Assembly (NCBI RefSeq): GCF_017306585.1
Contig: NZ_JAFKIC010000147.1
Coordinates: forward strand, 1 to 40,369
Source of the DNA: Mesorhizobium sp.
GTDB lineage: Bacteria > Pseudomonadota > Alphaproteobacteria > Rhizobiales > Rhizobiaceae
Direction of reading: 5' to 3'
DNA length: 40,369 nt
Numbering within the stretch: position 1 is the stretch's first letter; every line of letters starts with the position of its first letter. Below, piece after piece: positions 1 through 7,648 of the stretch. The position numbers and the translations under genes are program-made. The notes beneath the pieces were generated by a model that worked only from the letters and a program-made list of their open reading frames with translations, made no database searches and had not been told where the DNA came from.

Positions 1-46
1 CCCGCATGTCGACTTTGGCGATTGGCGAAACCCGAAGTCACGTCAA

Positions 47-105
47 ATCCCCCCCATTCAGGGGGAGATGTCCGGCAGCACACAGAGGGGGGCCTGGGCG
101 CTCAC
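47..105. repeat. Degenerate copy of a rhizobial palindromic intergenic repeat
   Basis: Runs of C and G (CCCCCC, CAGGGGGAGATG, TCCGGCAG, CAGAGGGGGGCC) match the ends and core of the complete element at 2983-3252, but this copy is shorter and has base changes. It lies just beyond the stop codon of the leftmost gene, a usual place for RIME-like elements of rhizobia. The family name is inferred from general resemblance. Confidence 0.6.
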
Positions 106-125
106 GCTTGGCGCAGAAGCAATGC

Positions 126-1427
126 TCACAGCGCCTGCGTCGTATAATCCCCTTCGGCCTCGTAGAGTCCGTCCTCGATCTTGGTCTTGTGGACGACCTT
201 GAGCTTGCCGCCCTCGACCTTGGAGATATTCTGGATGCCGAAGCACTGATGGATCTTGCCGTTGAAGGTCTTCGGTCCCTGCGGATGCTCCGGCCCTTCG
301 GCGAATTCCTTCAGCGCCTCGGTCGCCTCGACCAGCTTGGCGCGGTCTTCGGGGCCCTTGTAGCCGGCGTCTTCCATCGCCTTCTTGACGACGTACAGCG
401 TTTCCCAGCAGCCGAACATGTGCGCGGCGGTGGAGACATCCTTGGGGTCGCCGACGGCAGCGCCATTGTCGTCGATGCCGACGGCGGCGCGGTAGGCCTT
501 CTGCGCGGCGGAATCGTCGGCCTGCGCATAGCGCGGCGAGCCTTCCCAGAAATGGCTGCCGTCGAGGAATTCGAGCCCCGGGCTGTTGATGTCGACGGCT
601 TCCAGGGAATCGATGAAGCCGAACAGCTGCGGCCTCTGCGAGCCATAGAATTCACCGAGTTCCTTGACGAAGGTGAGCACGGCCGGCCCGACCATGACGT
701 GGTAGATCACCTCGGTCTCGGCCGGGATCTGCGGGAAATATTTGGTGAAGGACGATTCCGTCGGCGGGATGGCGATCTGCGCGATGACGTCGGCGCCTTG
801 CGCCTTCAGCGCCGGCGGCAGGTAGTCGCGATGGTCGTAGCCGAAGGCGAAATCCGGGAAGATCTGCGTCACCTTCTTGCCGGCATTGGCCGCGATCCAC
901 GGCGCCATCGACTGGATCTGGCTCTTCACATCGGTGATACCGGGCTGGAAGACGTAACGGTTCAACTTGGTCGAGGCGACGTGATGGCCCTCGCTGACGA
1001 CGAAATAGGGCATCTTGGCCTCGCCGGCGGCGGGCGCGGAGCCGATGACGACATGCGAGAACAGCGTGCCGAAGACGATGTCGGTCTTGTGCTGGGTGGC
1101 GAACTTGCCGACCACCTCGGCGCCACGGCCAGGATCGGTGCCGTCATCCTCGATAATGACCTCGACCGGGCGGCCGTTGATGCCGCCGGCATCGTTGATC
1201 GCCTTGATCGCGGCGGCGGTGGTCTTCTCATACCAGCGGCCATAGGCGGCGCCGATGCCGGTGCGATGCGACTGGAAACCGATCTTGATCGGCGCCGAGC
1301 TCTGCGCCTGGGAGTAGCGGACGAAACCGGGCGCCATGGCTAAGCCGGCGCCGGCCGCCAGACCCTTCAGCGCCGTGCGGCGGCTAAGGCCTGACTTCGA
1401 GAGATTGAAGGTCTTGCTCTTGTCCAT
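126..1427 (-). CDS. ABC transporter substrate-binding protein, periplasmic type I (Leu/amide/urea-binding class)
   Basis: This 433-residue protein binds a small solute in the periplasm for a branched-chain amino acid/amide-type ABC transporter. The start at 1427 follows AGGGGAA and gives a Tat-like signal: an SRRTALKG twin-arginine motif near residue 15, a hydrophobic stretch (GLAAGAGLAMAPG) and a cleavage region near SQAQ. The mature part begins PIKIGFQSHRTGIGAAYG and carries AINDAGGINGRPVEVIIEDDGTD cut here as the typical first-lobe pattern GGINGRPVEVI followed by DDGTDP, seen in LivJ/AmiC/UrtA proteins. No permease or ATPase lies on the right, so its partners should lie to the left, outside the window. 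The ligand cannot be read from sequence; urea, amides or branched-chain amino acids are possible. Confidence 0.85.
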   Translation of the reverse strand: MDKSKTFNLSKSGLSRRTALKGLAAGAGLAMAPGFVRYSQAQSSAPIKIGFQSHRTGIGAAYGRWYEKTTAAAIKAINDAGGINGRPVEVIIEDDGTDPGRGAEVVGKFATQHKTDIVFGTLFSHVVIGSAPAAGEAKMPYFVVSEGHHVASTKLNRYVFQPGITDVKSQIQSMAPWIAANAGKKVTQIFPDFAFGYDHRDYLPPALKAQGADVIAQIAIPPTESSFTKYFPQIPAETEVIYHVMVGPAVLTFVKELGEFYGSQRPQLFGFIDSLEAVDINSPGLEFLDGSHFWEGSPRYAQADDSAAQKAYRAAVGIDDNGAAVGDPKDVSTAAHMFGCWETLYVVKKAMEDAGYKGPEDRAKLVEATEALKEFAEGPEHPQGPKTFNGKIHQCFGIQNISKVEGGKLKVVHKTKIEDGLYEAEGDYTTQAL

Positions 1428-1489
1428 ATGCCGTTCCCCTTGTTCAGCGTTAGGAGCGCGAAGTCCGCTCACGTCCGGAAGTCGAAAAA

Positions 1490-1503
1490 TTGCATGTGTA
1501 CAA
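1490..1503. promoter_or_regulatory. Imperfect palindrome upstream of the binding-protein gene
   Basis: The sequence TTGCATGTGTACAA is an imperfect inverted repeat (TTGYA-N4-TRCAA) in an AT-richer patch 63 bases upstream of the binding-protein start. It could be an operator or part of the promoter. No clear -35/-10 pair was identified. Confidence 0.25.
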
Positions 1504-1579
1504 ACTAAATCACCAAAGTCCGGACACGGCAATGCCGGTTCCCTAAGGGAAATGACGTTTATTTTCCAGTGCAAACGGA

Positions 1580-3022
1580 TCAACCGACGGTCGGTGTCGC
1601 CAGCAGCCACAGGCCGAAGACGGTATAGGCGATCATCAGCAGCGTGAGCGGAAACTGGCTGAGCGCGGCGCGGGCAGGTTGCGGGTGCAGGCGCCAGGCA
1701 AAGCCGTGCGCGACGAGCACCGCCAGCACATGGCCTGCTATGATGGCGCCGGCCTGGATATTCCACAGCCACCAGGCGGAGCTCGCACCGGCGACGATGC
1801 CGGCCTCGATCTGCATGTCGGCGGTGCCGAACAGGTTCCAGCCCAGCGCGAAGGGGTCGGACAGCGCGGCCAGTGCATATTGGCCGTCGACGAGCATCGC
1901 CGTCAGATAATGCGCGACATGATAGGCGAGCGCGATCGGCACGATCGACCACACCAGCAGTCCCGCCGCCTGACTGAAAGGCCGGTCGGCGCCGGCAAGG
2001 CGCTGTCCGAGCCGGACGGCAAGCAGGAACACCGCCGCCAGCAACACGAAGGTCAGGACAAGGCCGAAACTGCCGCTGCCGATCACTGCCGTGCGGCCGG
2101 GGAATTCGAGCGGATTGATGTTGAACAGGCCGAGCCAGAAGAAGGTTTTCGACAGTCCGTCAAAGGAGACGGACGAAAGGGCCAGCAGCAGGAAGGCGAT
2201 GCCGCTGGAGGGCAGCGGTTCCGCCGTCAGCAGTTTTGCGCCCGGCCAGCACAGGTCGAGCCGGCCATCTTCGTCGCGTTCGATCGGCGCGAAGCGCGCC
2301 ACCATGGAAAAGAAGACGCCGAGGAATTCGCCGCTCCGGCTCCACCTGTCATAGCCGAATGCGAGCATGGCCAGCAAGGTGAGCAGCCAGTAGAGGCCGG
2401 CGGCAAAGGCGAGCCGCGCCGGATCGTCGGGCGCCGGATCGATGAGCTCGAACCAGGCAAAGGCGAAGAACAGGGCAACGGCCGGCCAGCAGCCAAGCCA
2501 TCGGGGAAGACGCCAGGCAGCGGCTTCATCGCTTCTGCCGGTCAGGCGCAACAGCAGCCGCCAAGGCCCGTACCAGGGGTTGAGCCATGACCAGAGATCG
2601 CCGAAGACACCTTGCAGCAGCGTGAGGCCCGCCCACAGCAGCGTCCAGATGACAAGCGGCAACGGGTTGGACAGCGGATCGCGGCTGCCGAAAAGGCCGG
2701 CGGCGATGAGGATTGCAAAGCCGGCAAAGGAGGCCAGGCTGACCAAAATGCGGGCGTTGTCAGTGAAGGTGAAAAGCCGCAGGCGACGGCACCAGAAACG
2801 GTCGAGGACGGTAGGCGGCAGCAGCGCCAGCACGAGGAAGCTGACGGCGACGGCGAAGGCGCCGCCGATCAGGTAGTAGCCGGTTGGCAGAAGCAGGACG
2901 TGGCCGCGGTCGGAGGCGTGGGCGAAGGCTGGTGTGGGGAAGCCGAGCAATAACGCGCCAAGCAAGAACGCCAATGACTGGCGGCAGCGTTCTAGGGCGC
3001 CCCCCTCTGTCCTGCCGGACAT
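1580..3022 (-). CDS. Polytopic membrane protein, fenitrothion-hydrolase-like family (start uncertain)
   Basis: An integral membrane protein of about 480 residues. After a signal-like segment (LAFLLGALLLGFPTPAFA) there are roughly eleven hydrophobic segments, including SFLVLALLPP, LVSLASFAGFAILIAAGLF, LGLVLTF-like and AGAIIAGHVLAVLVAHGF stretches. The N-terminal layout, His then LLPTGYYLIGGAFAVAVSFLVLALLP, recalls membrane proteins annotated as fenitrothion hydrolase in actinobacteria and proteobacteria; that link is from memory and the native function is unknown. The start is unclear: the frame runs unbroken through the inverted-repeat element at 2983-3252. The ATG at 3022 lies inside the element with GGGAG directly against it; a TTG at 2974 is the only start outside it, but would leave a signal peptide without positive charge. 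The original start may have been lost by insertion. pncB lies upstream on the same strand. Confidence 0.75.
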   Translation of the reverse strand: MSGRTEGGALERCRQSLAFLLGALLLGFPTPAFAHASDRGHVLLLPTGYYLIGGAFAVAVSFLVLALLPPTVLDRFWCRRLRLFTFTDNARILVSLASFAGFAILIAAGLFGSRDPLSNPLPLVIWTLLWAGLTLLQGVFGDLWSWLNPWYGPWRLLLRLTGRSDEAAAWRLPRWLGCWPAVALFFAFAWFELIDPAPDDPARLAFAAGLYWLLTLLAMLAFGYDRWSRSGEFLGVFFSMVARFAPIERDEDGRLDLCWPGAKLLTAEPLPSSGIAFLLLALSSVSFDGLSKTFFWLGLFNINPLEFPGRTAVIGSGSFGLVLTFVLLAAVFLLAVRLGQRLAGADRPFSQAAGLLVWSIVPIALAYHVAHYLTAMLVDGQYALAALSDPFALGWNLFGTADMQIEAGIVAGASSAWWLWNIQAGAIIAGHVLAVLVAHGFAWRLHPQPARAALSQFPLTLLMIAYTVFGLWLLATPTVG

Positions 3023-3252
3023 CTCCCCCACAAGGGGGGAGATCGGCAGTTGGTCTGATCGGCGCTTTTCTTGCGGCATTGAAGATTGGCGAAAGCGGAG
3101 ATCACAGCCAATCTCCCCCCTTGTGGGGGGTGAGGAGTGGTCCGCGTAGCGGACGGAAAGCCAATTGCTTGGCTTTCCGAACAACGAACGCCCTGAGCGA
3201 CAGCGAAGGGCCGGGTCCGGCAGGACAGAGGGGGGCGCCGTAGAACGCTGCC
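2983..3252. mobile_element. 270-bp MITE/RIME-like element with 37-bp terminal inverted repeats
   Basis: The left end (2983-3019) and right end (3216-3252) are inverted copies of each other over 37 bases with a single mismatch; both contain GGCGCCCCCCTCTGTCCTGC or its complement. Inside are two further palindromic cores of the type CTCCCCC-ACAAGG-GGGGGAG (3021-3053 and 3115-3131). There is no transposase gene. The element sits between the stop codon of pncB and the 5' end of the membrane-protein gene. Structure is seen directly; the classification as a rhizobial intergenic mosaic element or MITE is inference. Confidence 0.8.
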
Positions 3253-3274
3253 TATCCAAGAGCCCCGTCACCCC

Positions 3275-4579
3275 TCACACCTTGACCAGTTGCTCCACGC
3301 GATCCTTCGCCCCAAAAATCCTGAGATAGCGCTCGATCTCTTTCTCGTCGCCCGTCGCCTTGGCCGGGTTGTCGGAAAGCTTCACCGCCGGCCTGCCATT
3401 GGCCTCGGTCACCTTGCAGACCAGCGAAATGGCGTCCAGGCTGTTGGTTTCCGTCGGCGCGCAGCCTTCGAAGTCATTGGTCAGGTTGGTGCCCCAGCCG
3501 AAGGACATGCGCACCTTGCCCTTGAAGTGCCGGTAGGTCTCCTCGATCGTTTCGACCTCCAGCCCGTCGGAGAAGATCAGCAGTTTCTGCTTGGGGTCCT
3601 TGCCCTTCTCGCGCCACCAGGACAGGATTTTCTCACCGCCCTCGATCGGCGGCGCGCTGTCGGGGCGGAAGCCTGTCCAGTCGGCCACCCAGTCCGGCGC
3701 GTCGCGCAGGAAGGACGCGGTGCCGAAGGCATCGGGCAGCACGATCAGGAGGTTGCCGCCATAGTAGCGCTGCCAGTCCTGGAGCACCTTGTAAGGCGCC
3801 TGCTTCAACTCCTTCTCCGAATTGGCAAGCGCGGCGAACACCATCGGCAGTTCATGCGCGTTGGTGCCCAGCGCTTCGAGGTCGTTGTCCATCGCCAGAA
3901 GCACGTTGGACGTGCCGGTGAAGGCCTCGCCAATGCCTTCCTTCAAGGCTTCGACGCACCAGCGCTGCCACAGGAAGGAGTGGCGCCTGCGCGTGCCGAA
4001 ATCGGAAATGCGGATGCCGGGCAGCGCCTTCAGCCGCTCCGTCTTGGCCCACATCTTGGCCTTGGCGCGGGCATAGAGCACATCGAGCGCGAACGGCCCG
4101 AAGGCCCGCATCGCCGCGCGCGACCGCAGTTCGTTGATGATGGCGAGCGCCGGGATTTCCCACAGCGTGGTGTACATCCATGGGCCGCTGAAGGAGAGCT
4201 CGTACTGGCCATCGCGCCTGGAAAGCTCGTAGTCCGGCAGCCGGAAGCCTTCCAGCCAGGCCAGGAACTCCGGCTCGAAAATCTGCTTGCGGCCGTAGAA
4301 ATTGTTGCCGCCCAGCCAGATCATCTCCTTCTTGGAGAAGCGCAGCGTGCGGGCATGGTCGAGCTGTTCGCGCAGTTCGCCTTCATCGATCTCGTCGGCA
4401 AGCTTCACCGATGTGGTGCGGTTGATCAGCGAGAAGGTGGCGTCGACCTTGGGGTACATGCCCCAGATCATCTGCAGCATCAGAAGCTTGTAGAAATCCG
4501 TGTCGAGCAGGCTGCGCACGATCGGATCGAGCTTCCAGGTGTGGTTGTAGACGCGCCGCGCAATATCGGTCCTGGCCAT
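3275..4579 (-). CDS. pncB: Nicotinate phosphoribosyltransferase
   Basis: Converts nicotinate and PRPP (with ATP) to nicotinate mononucleotide, the first step of NAD salvage (Preiss-Handler pathway), in the cytoplasm. At 434 residues it has the usual length of the bacterial PncB class. Recognisable parts are the N-terminal [17 protein letters not shown] segment, the TFSLINRTT strand, the [12 protein letters not shown] segment holding the conserved Arg/His residues of the active site, the TSNVLLA motif and the C-terminal [10 protein letters not shown] and [11 protein letters not shown] phosphate-binding region. It is a stand-alone gene followed by the inverted-repeat element; a 20-bp palindrome lies 27-46 bases upstream of its start. 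Confidence 0.96.
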   Translation of the reverse strand: MARTDIARRVYNHTWKLDPIVRSLLDTDFYKLLMLQMIWGMYPKVDATFSLINRTTSVKLADEIDEGELREQLDHARTLRFSKKEMIWLGGNNFYGRKQIFEPEFLAWLEGFRLPDYELSRRDGQYELSFSGPWMYTTLWEIPALAIINELRSRAAMRAFGPFALDVLYARAKAKMWAKTERLKALPGIRISDFGTRRRHSFLWQRWCVEALKEGIGEAFTGTSNVLLAMDNDLEALGTNAHELPMVFAALANSEKELKQAPYKVLQDWQRYYGGNLLIVLPDAFGTASFLRDAPDWVADWTGFRPDSAPPIEGGEKILSWWREKGKDPKQKLLIFSDGLEVETIEETYRHFKGKVRMSFGWGTNLTNDFEGCAPTETNSLDAISLVCKVTEANGRPAVKLSDNPAKATGDEKEIERYLRIFGAKDRVEQLVKV

Positions 4580-4605
4580 GTCTCGTTTACCGCCTTCGCT
4601 GCCTG

Positions 4606-4625
4606 CCTGTCACAATCGCGACAGG
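4606..4625. promoter_or_regulatory. Palindrome upstream of pncB, possible operator
   Basis: CCTGTC-N8-GACAGG is a perfect 6-bp inverted repeat with an 8-base spacer, placed in the short pncB leader. NAD-biosynthesis genes of alphaproteobacteria are often under dedicated repressors, so an operator is plausible, but no match to a known regulator site is claimed. It could also be a leader hairpin. Confidence 0.3.
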
Positions 4626-4675
4626 CCTCATAGCATCGAATTGGCCAGAACGCTGCCCGCTTTCCGGCTGGCCCG

Positions 4676-4711
4676 ACAAAAAGAAAACCCTGCGGCAACA
4701 GCCGCAGGGTT
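4676..4711 (-). terminator. Rho-independent terminator of the small Cys/Tyr-tail gene
   Basis: On the minus strand, AACCCTGCGGC-TGTT-GCCGCAGGGTT forms a perfect 11-bp stem with a 4-base loop, followed by TTCTTTTTG. It starts 20 bases after the stop codon of the 4731-5168 gene and is the clearest intrinsic terminator in the window. Confidence 0.92.
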
Positions 4712-4730
4712 CCCTTTCATGACGTTCGGA

Positions 4731-5168
4731 TCAATAGCAGTAGTAGGCGTATTCGCAGTAGCCGTTCCAGTAGCAGTAATACTGCCAGTAGCAGACCGCC
4801 TTGGAATTGGCCTTTGCCATGGTGCGGACGTCGCCGGCAACCTTGGTGATCAGTTCGTCACCCTGGGCAAGGCCTTCGGCCTTCTTCAGCACCGTCTCGA
4901 TGTCGAAGCTGGCGCCCTTGTCGCCCTGCTGGCCGTCGGCCAGCACGCGGCCGGGAACACTGGCCACCATCTTCGCTGCCGTCACCAGGGCGAGAGCGTC
5001 GCCCTTGGCTTCGCCATAGCTTTCGAGCGCTCGCGCCGTCTGCAGGATCTGGCGGCCTTCGGCCTGCTGGGCAGCCGAGATGTCGGGTTTCTTGTCTTCC
5101 GCGAGCGAGGCGCCCGCAGTGAGGCTGGTGGCGGCCAGAAGGCCGGCAAGAAGCAGTTTCTTCATCAT
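4731..5168 (-). CDS. Small secreted protein with Cys/Tyr hexapeptide-repeat tail
   Basis: A 145-residue protein of unknown function. It has a clear Sec signal peptide (MMKKLLLAGLLAATSLTAG, cleavage probably after ASLA, before EDKKPD), a charged, probably helical middle (residues 25-124) and a striking end. In the last 20 residues there are nine Tyr, four Cys and two Trp, with Cys at exact six-residue spacing; the repeat unit is approximately C-Y-W-x-Y-Y. A GAGGA sequence precedes the start and a strong terminator follows the stop. It lies 166 bases downstream of the caspase-like gene on the same strand, so co-transcription is possible. The tail could bind metal or haem, form disulfides, or be crosslinked or cleaved. 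No family was recognised. Confidence 0.85.
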   Translation of the reverse strand: MMKKLLLAGLLAATSLTAGASLAEDKKPDISAAQQAEGRQILQTARALESYGEAKGDALALVTAAKMVASVPGRVLADGQQGDKGASFDIETVLKKAEGLAQGDELITKVAGDVRTMAKANSKAVCYWQYYCYWNGYCEYAYYCY

Positions 5169-5316
5169 TGGTCAGTCCTCTGTTGTATCGGTTGCATTAC
5201 CCCCACCGGTGGTTTCATCGTTGCCGCCGGCGCTTCCCCAATCCGATGCCGCCTCCCTTCGCAGCGAAATCAGTTGCGGACCTCACGGGCGCCGGCCATG
5301 CCGCCGCCTATTCCTT

Positions 5317-5333
5317 CCTGCCGAAAGGGCAGG
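5317..5333 (-). other. Hairpin directly after the caspase-like gene
   Basis: On the minus strand CCTGCC-CTTTC-GGCAGG forms a 6-bp stem starting 1 base after the stop codon of the caspase-like gene. There is no following T-run, so it is at best a weak terminator or an mRNA 3'-end structure. Confidence 0.35.
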
Positions 5334-5334
5334 C

Positions 5335-7470
5335 CTATTTGCCCATCACGGTCGTAAATGGCCGGATGTCGATCGACATCTCCTCATCGATGCGCGGTGA
5401 TTTGCTCGCGGATGTCCGCGTCATGTCATTCAGGCCCGTCGAAACCAGATCCTGCAGGTCGGACAGGTCCGACGCCGTGGCATCGCCCACGGAAGCATCG
5501 CGCACACCTTCCTGCTCGAGGTTGTCAAAGACCGTATGCGCCTTGCCCAGCCCGGGTACGGCGATGAGAACCAGGCGCTGGTCGCTGGCCGCCGAACCGC
5601 GGTCGATCTGCGCGATATCCGCATTCTTGTCTTCACCGGGGGCGATCCGGTTGATCGTGCCCTGGGCCGGCCACAGCGTGGTGATCGAAAAATCCTGACC
5701 GATCAGAAGCACGGTCACGTCGGCGGGCTTGGAGCCGCCATTGTGCATTTTGACCGATATGATGTCGCAGTCGCCGAGATGCGGCGCCGGTCCTGCCTCG
5801 GCCGGCGGCTCATAATCGGCTCGGTCGTCGGAACACGTCTTGGCGGCCACGGCCTGCGGCTTTGCCCTGGCAACCAGCATCTGCGTTTCCAGCCCGATCG
5901 CCTGTCCAGCCGCGCTGCCCGCCAGGCGCTGCAGCGCCAGCGCGCGCGCCATCCGGTTGATGGCCGCTGCCACCGTGGAAGCAGCGGCGGAAGGGTTGTC
6001 GGGCAGGGTTAGGCGTGGCGACGAGCCCGGTCCGTTCTGGTCGACATGACCACCCGTGGCGGAAAAGGCCAGCTTGCCGTCGACGAGCGCCACCGCGATA
6101 TCGTAGCCGCTCGACCTCAGCGATATGCGCTTGGACAATGCATCGGACGTCAACGCCGCGCGCAGCGCGCCGATCGCCGGCGCGTAGTCCCTGCCGTCCG
6201 CCGGGTTCAGCCTTACCGGTTTGGACAGGGTCACGGAAAAATCGACGCCGGGTTCGACGACGCGTGCGAAGCGCCCTTTCTTGAAGGCGGCCTCATCCGG
6301 CATGGCGGGGCAGGCCCCGTCCTTGAGGGCAACCGGACAGGGCCACGCGATCTGCGTCACCACGCTTCTGGTCGCGCCGGCGCTTTCGATGACGCCATGG
6401 GCTACCGCGTCCGCATCCGGCGCGGCAGGATCGGTATAGAGCGACAGGATCGTGCCGTCGTTGAGGCCGGCAAGCTGGCCGGCCTGGAGATCTCCGGCAT
6501 AGATCGGCCATTGCCTGACGACGGGTGCCGTGCCCAGCCTGAGCACCGGATCGTCGATCAGCGTGCCCTCCAGGTCCGGCGTCTGCGTTGCCATCAGCGT
6601 GTTGCGCTTGATGTCGGCGACCACGGCCTGATGCAGTGTCCGGTATGTCAGGTTTGGCGTCTGGTTTAGCCGGCTCAGCATTGTGTAGGTGAACACGCCG
6701 TAGCTTTCGCCGTCAGCCGCTCCCTTCGGCGTCTTCTCCAGCGCAACCTCGGTGGTCTGCGCGGCGTAAAAGAACGCGGCGCGCCCTCGCCCCTTGGGCG
6801 GTGGCTTTTGCTCGAGCGCGATGGACCGTTCCGACGACACCTTGTCGGGAGGCTCGCCAAGGTCGGCCGGGTCGACGCCCCGGCCTCGGGCGTCGTCGCC
6901 GAAGACATCGCGAAAGCCGCTGGCGGAGTGGCACGCGTCGATGACGCCGAAGAAATCGGCGCCCTTGTCGAGTATGCGCTGAACCCGCTGCCCCAGCTCG
7001 TCATCGACGATGGCGCGGTCGACGCTTTCGCCGTTCCATCGGCCGATGTCGTAGGGAAGGAAGATCTGGTCGAGACCGCCTTCCTCGTCGCCATTGAGGT
7101 CCGGCTGTTGCGAGCCGTGTCCCGAAAAATAGAAGACAATGAGATCGCCTTCGCGAGCCGTGTCCGCGAGATGATCCAGCCCCGCCAGGATCGCCTCTCT
7201 GGTTCCCGGTCCTGGCGCCGCTATGCCGGCGGCGAGTCCATTGACGCCATCGGCAAGCACAGTGACATCCGCCGCCGGGACCCCAAGACGAACGAATGTG
7301 TTGGCCACCTCGCGCGCATCGTTCTTTGGTCCGACAAGGTGAATGGCTTCAGGGAGACTTGGATAGCCGGACACGCCGACGACAAGCGCCCTTGTCTCGG
7401 CATGCACCAGCGTACAGCCGAGCAGAAACACGCCGGCAAAGACACACAGCCGCCCCAAGCGCACAATCAT
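5335..7470 (-). CDS. Secreted caspase-like (metacaspase, peptidase C14) protein with C-terminal DUF4384-like region
   Basis: A 711-residue exported cysteine-peptidase homologue. An N-terminal signal peptide (to about VHA, residue 24) leads straight into the caspase fold at RALVVGVSGYPSLP. The catalytic pair is present: His118 in YFSGHGSQ and Cys180 in DACHSAS. Between them lies a DLNGDEEGGLDQIFLPYD segment of metacaspase type, whose acidic residues would suit a preference for basic residues at P1 (family knowledge). The rest is a long extracytoplasmic extension. Its end contains VKMHNGGSKPADVTVLLIG, TLWPAQG and LVLIAV, resembling DUF4384-like modules found beside bacterial caspase domains. 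Processing targets are unknown; the small Cys/Tyr-tail protein downstream is a candidate partner. A lipobox reading (LLGC at 16-19) is possible but less typical. Confidence 0.88.
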   Translation of the reverse strand: MIVRLGRLCVFAGVFLLGCTLVHAETRALVVGVSGYPSLPEAIHLVGPKNDAREVANTFVRLGVPAADVTVLADGVNGLAAGIAAPGPGTREAILAGLDHLADTAREGDLIVFYFSGHGSQQPDLNGDEEGGLDQIFLPYDIGRWNGESVDRAIVDDELGQRVQRILDKGADFFGVIDACHSASGFRDVFGDDARGRGVDPADLGEPPDKVSSERSIALEQKPPPKGRGRAAFFYAAQTTEVALEKTPKGAADGESYGVFTYTMLSRLNQTPNLTYRTLHQAVVADIKRNTLMATQTPDLEGTLIDDPVLRLGTAPVVRQWPIYAGDLQAGQLAGLNDGTILSLYTDPAAPDADAVAHGVIESAGATRSVVTQIAWPCPVALKDGACPAMPDEAAFKKGRFARVVEPGVDFSVTLSKPVRLNPADGRDYAPAIGALRAALTSDALSKRISLRSSGYDIAVALVDGKLAFSATGGHVDQNGPGSSPRLTLPDNPSAAASTVAAAINRMARALALQRLAGSAAGQAIGLETQMLVARAKPQAVAAKTCSDDRADYEPPAEAGPAPHLGDCDIISVKMHNGGSKPADVTVLLIGQDFSITTLWPAQGTINRIAPGEDKNADIAQIDRGSAASDQRLVLIAVPGLGKAHTVFDNLEQEGVRDASVGDATASDLSDLQDLVSTGLNDMTRTSASKSPRIDEEMSIDIRPFTTVMGK

Positions 7471-7648
7471 GCCGCTCGCCCACCGCTATTTTAGCCCCGG
7501 CTCATAATCACAAACCGCGGCAGCCCATGTCCAGTTAAATCGTCAAGTTTGTCCGCCTGATGACCGTTTAAGGGCACCAGTACCGGCTTTTCATCCCGAC
7601 AAGATGGATTTGCCTTGCGGTGTATCGCGTTTCGCAGCCCATCGGCCG

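Noticed and set aside
6-1343. Long open frame on the plus strand opposite the leftmost binding-protein gene
   Set aside because: It is the antisense shadow of a clear gene in high-GC DNA; it has no ribosome site or recognisable domain. The same holds for long antisense frames opposite pncB (3290-4633), the polyol ATPase (19679-21115), mtlK (28309-29772) and smoK (30285-31577).
2983-3252. Complete insertion sequence
   Set aside because: Despite long inverted ends there is no room for, and no trace of, a transposase; it is a non-autonomous element.
5335-7470. Caspase-like protein as a lipoprotein
   Set aside because: LLGC at residues 16-19 has Leu at -2, which is atypical, and a signal peptidase I site (VHA) just before the caspase fold explains the N-terminus better.
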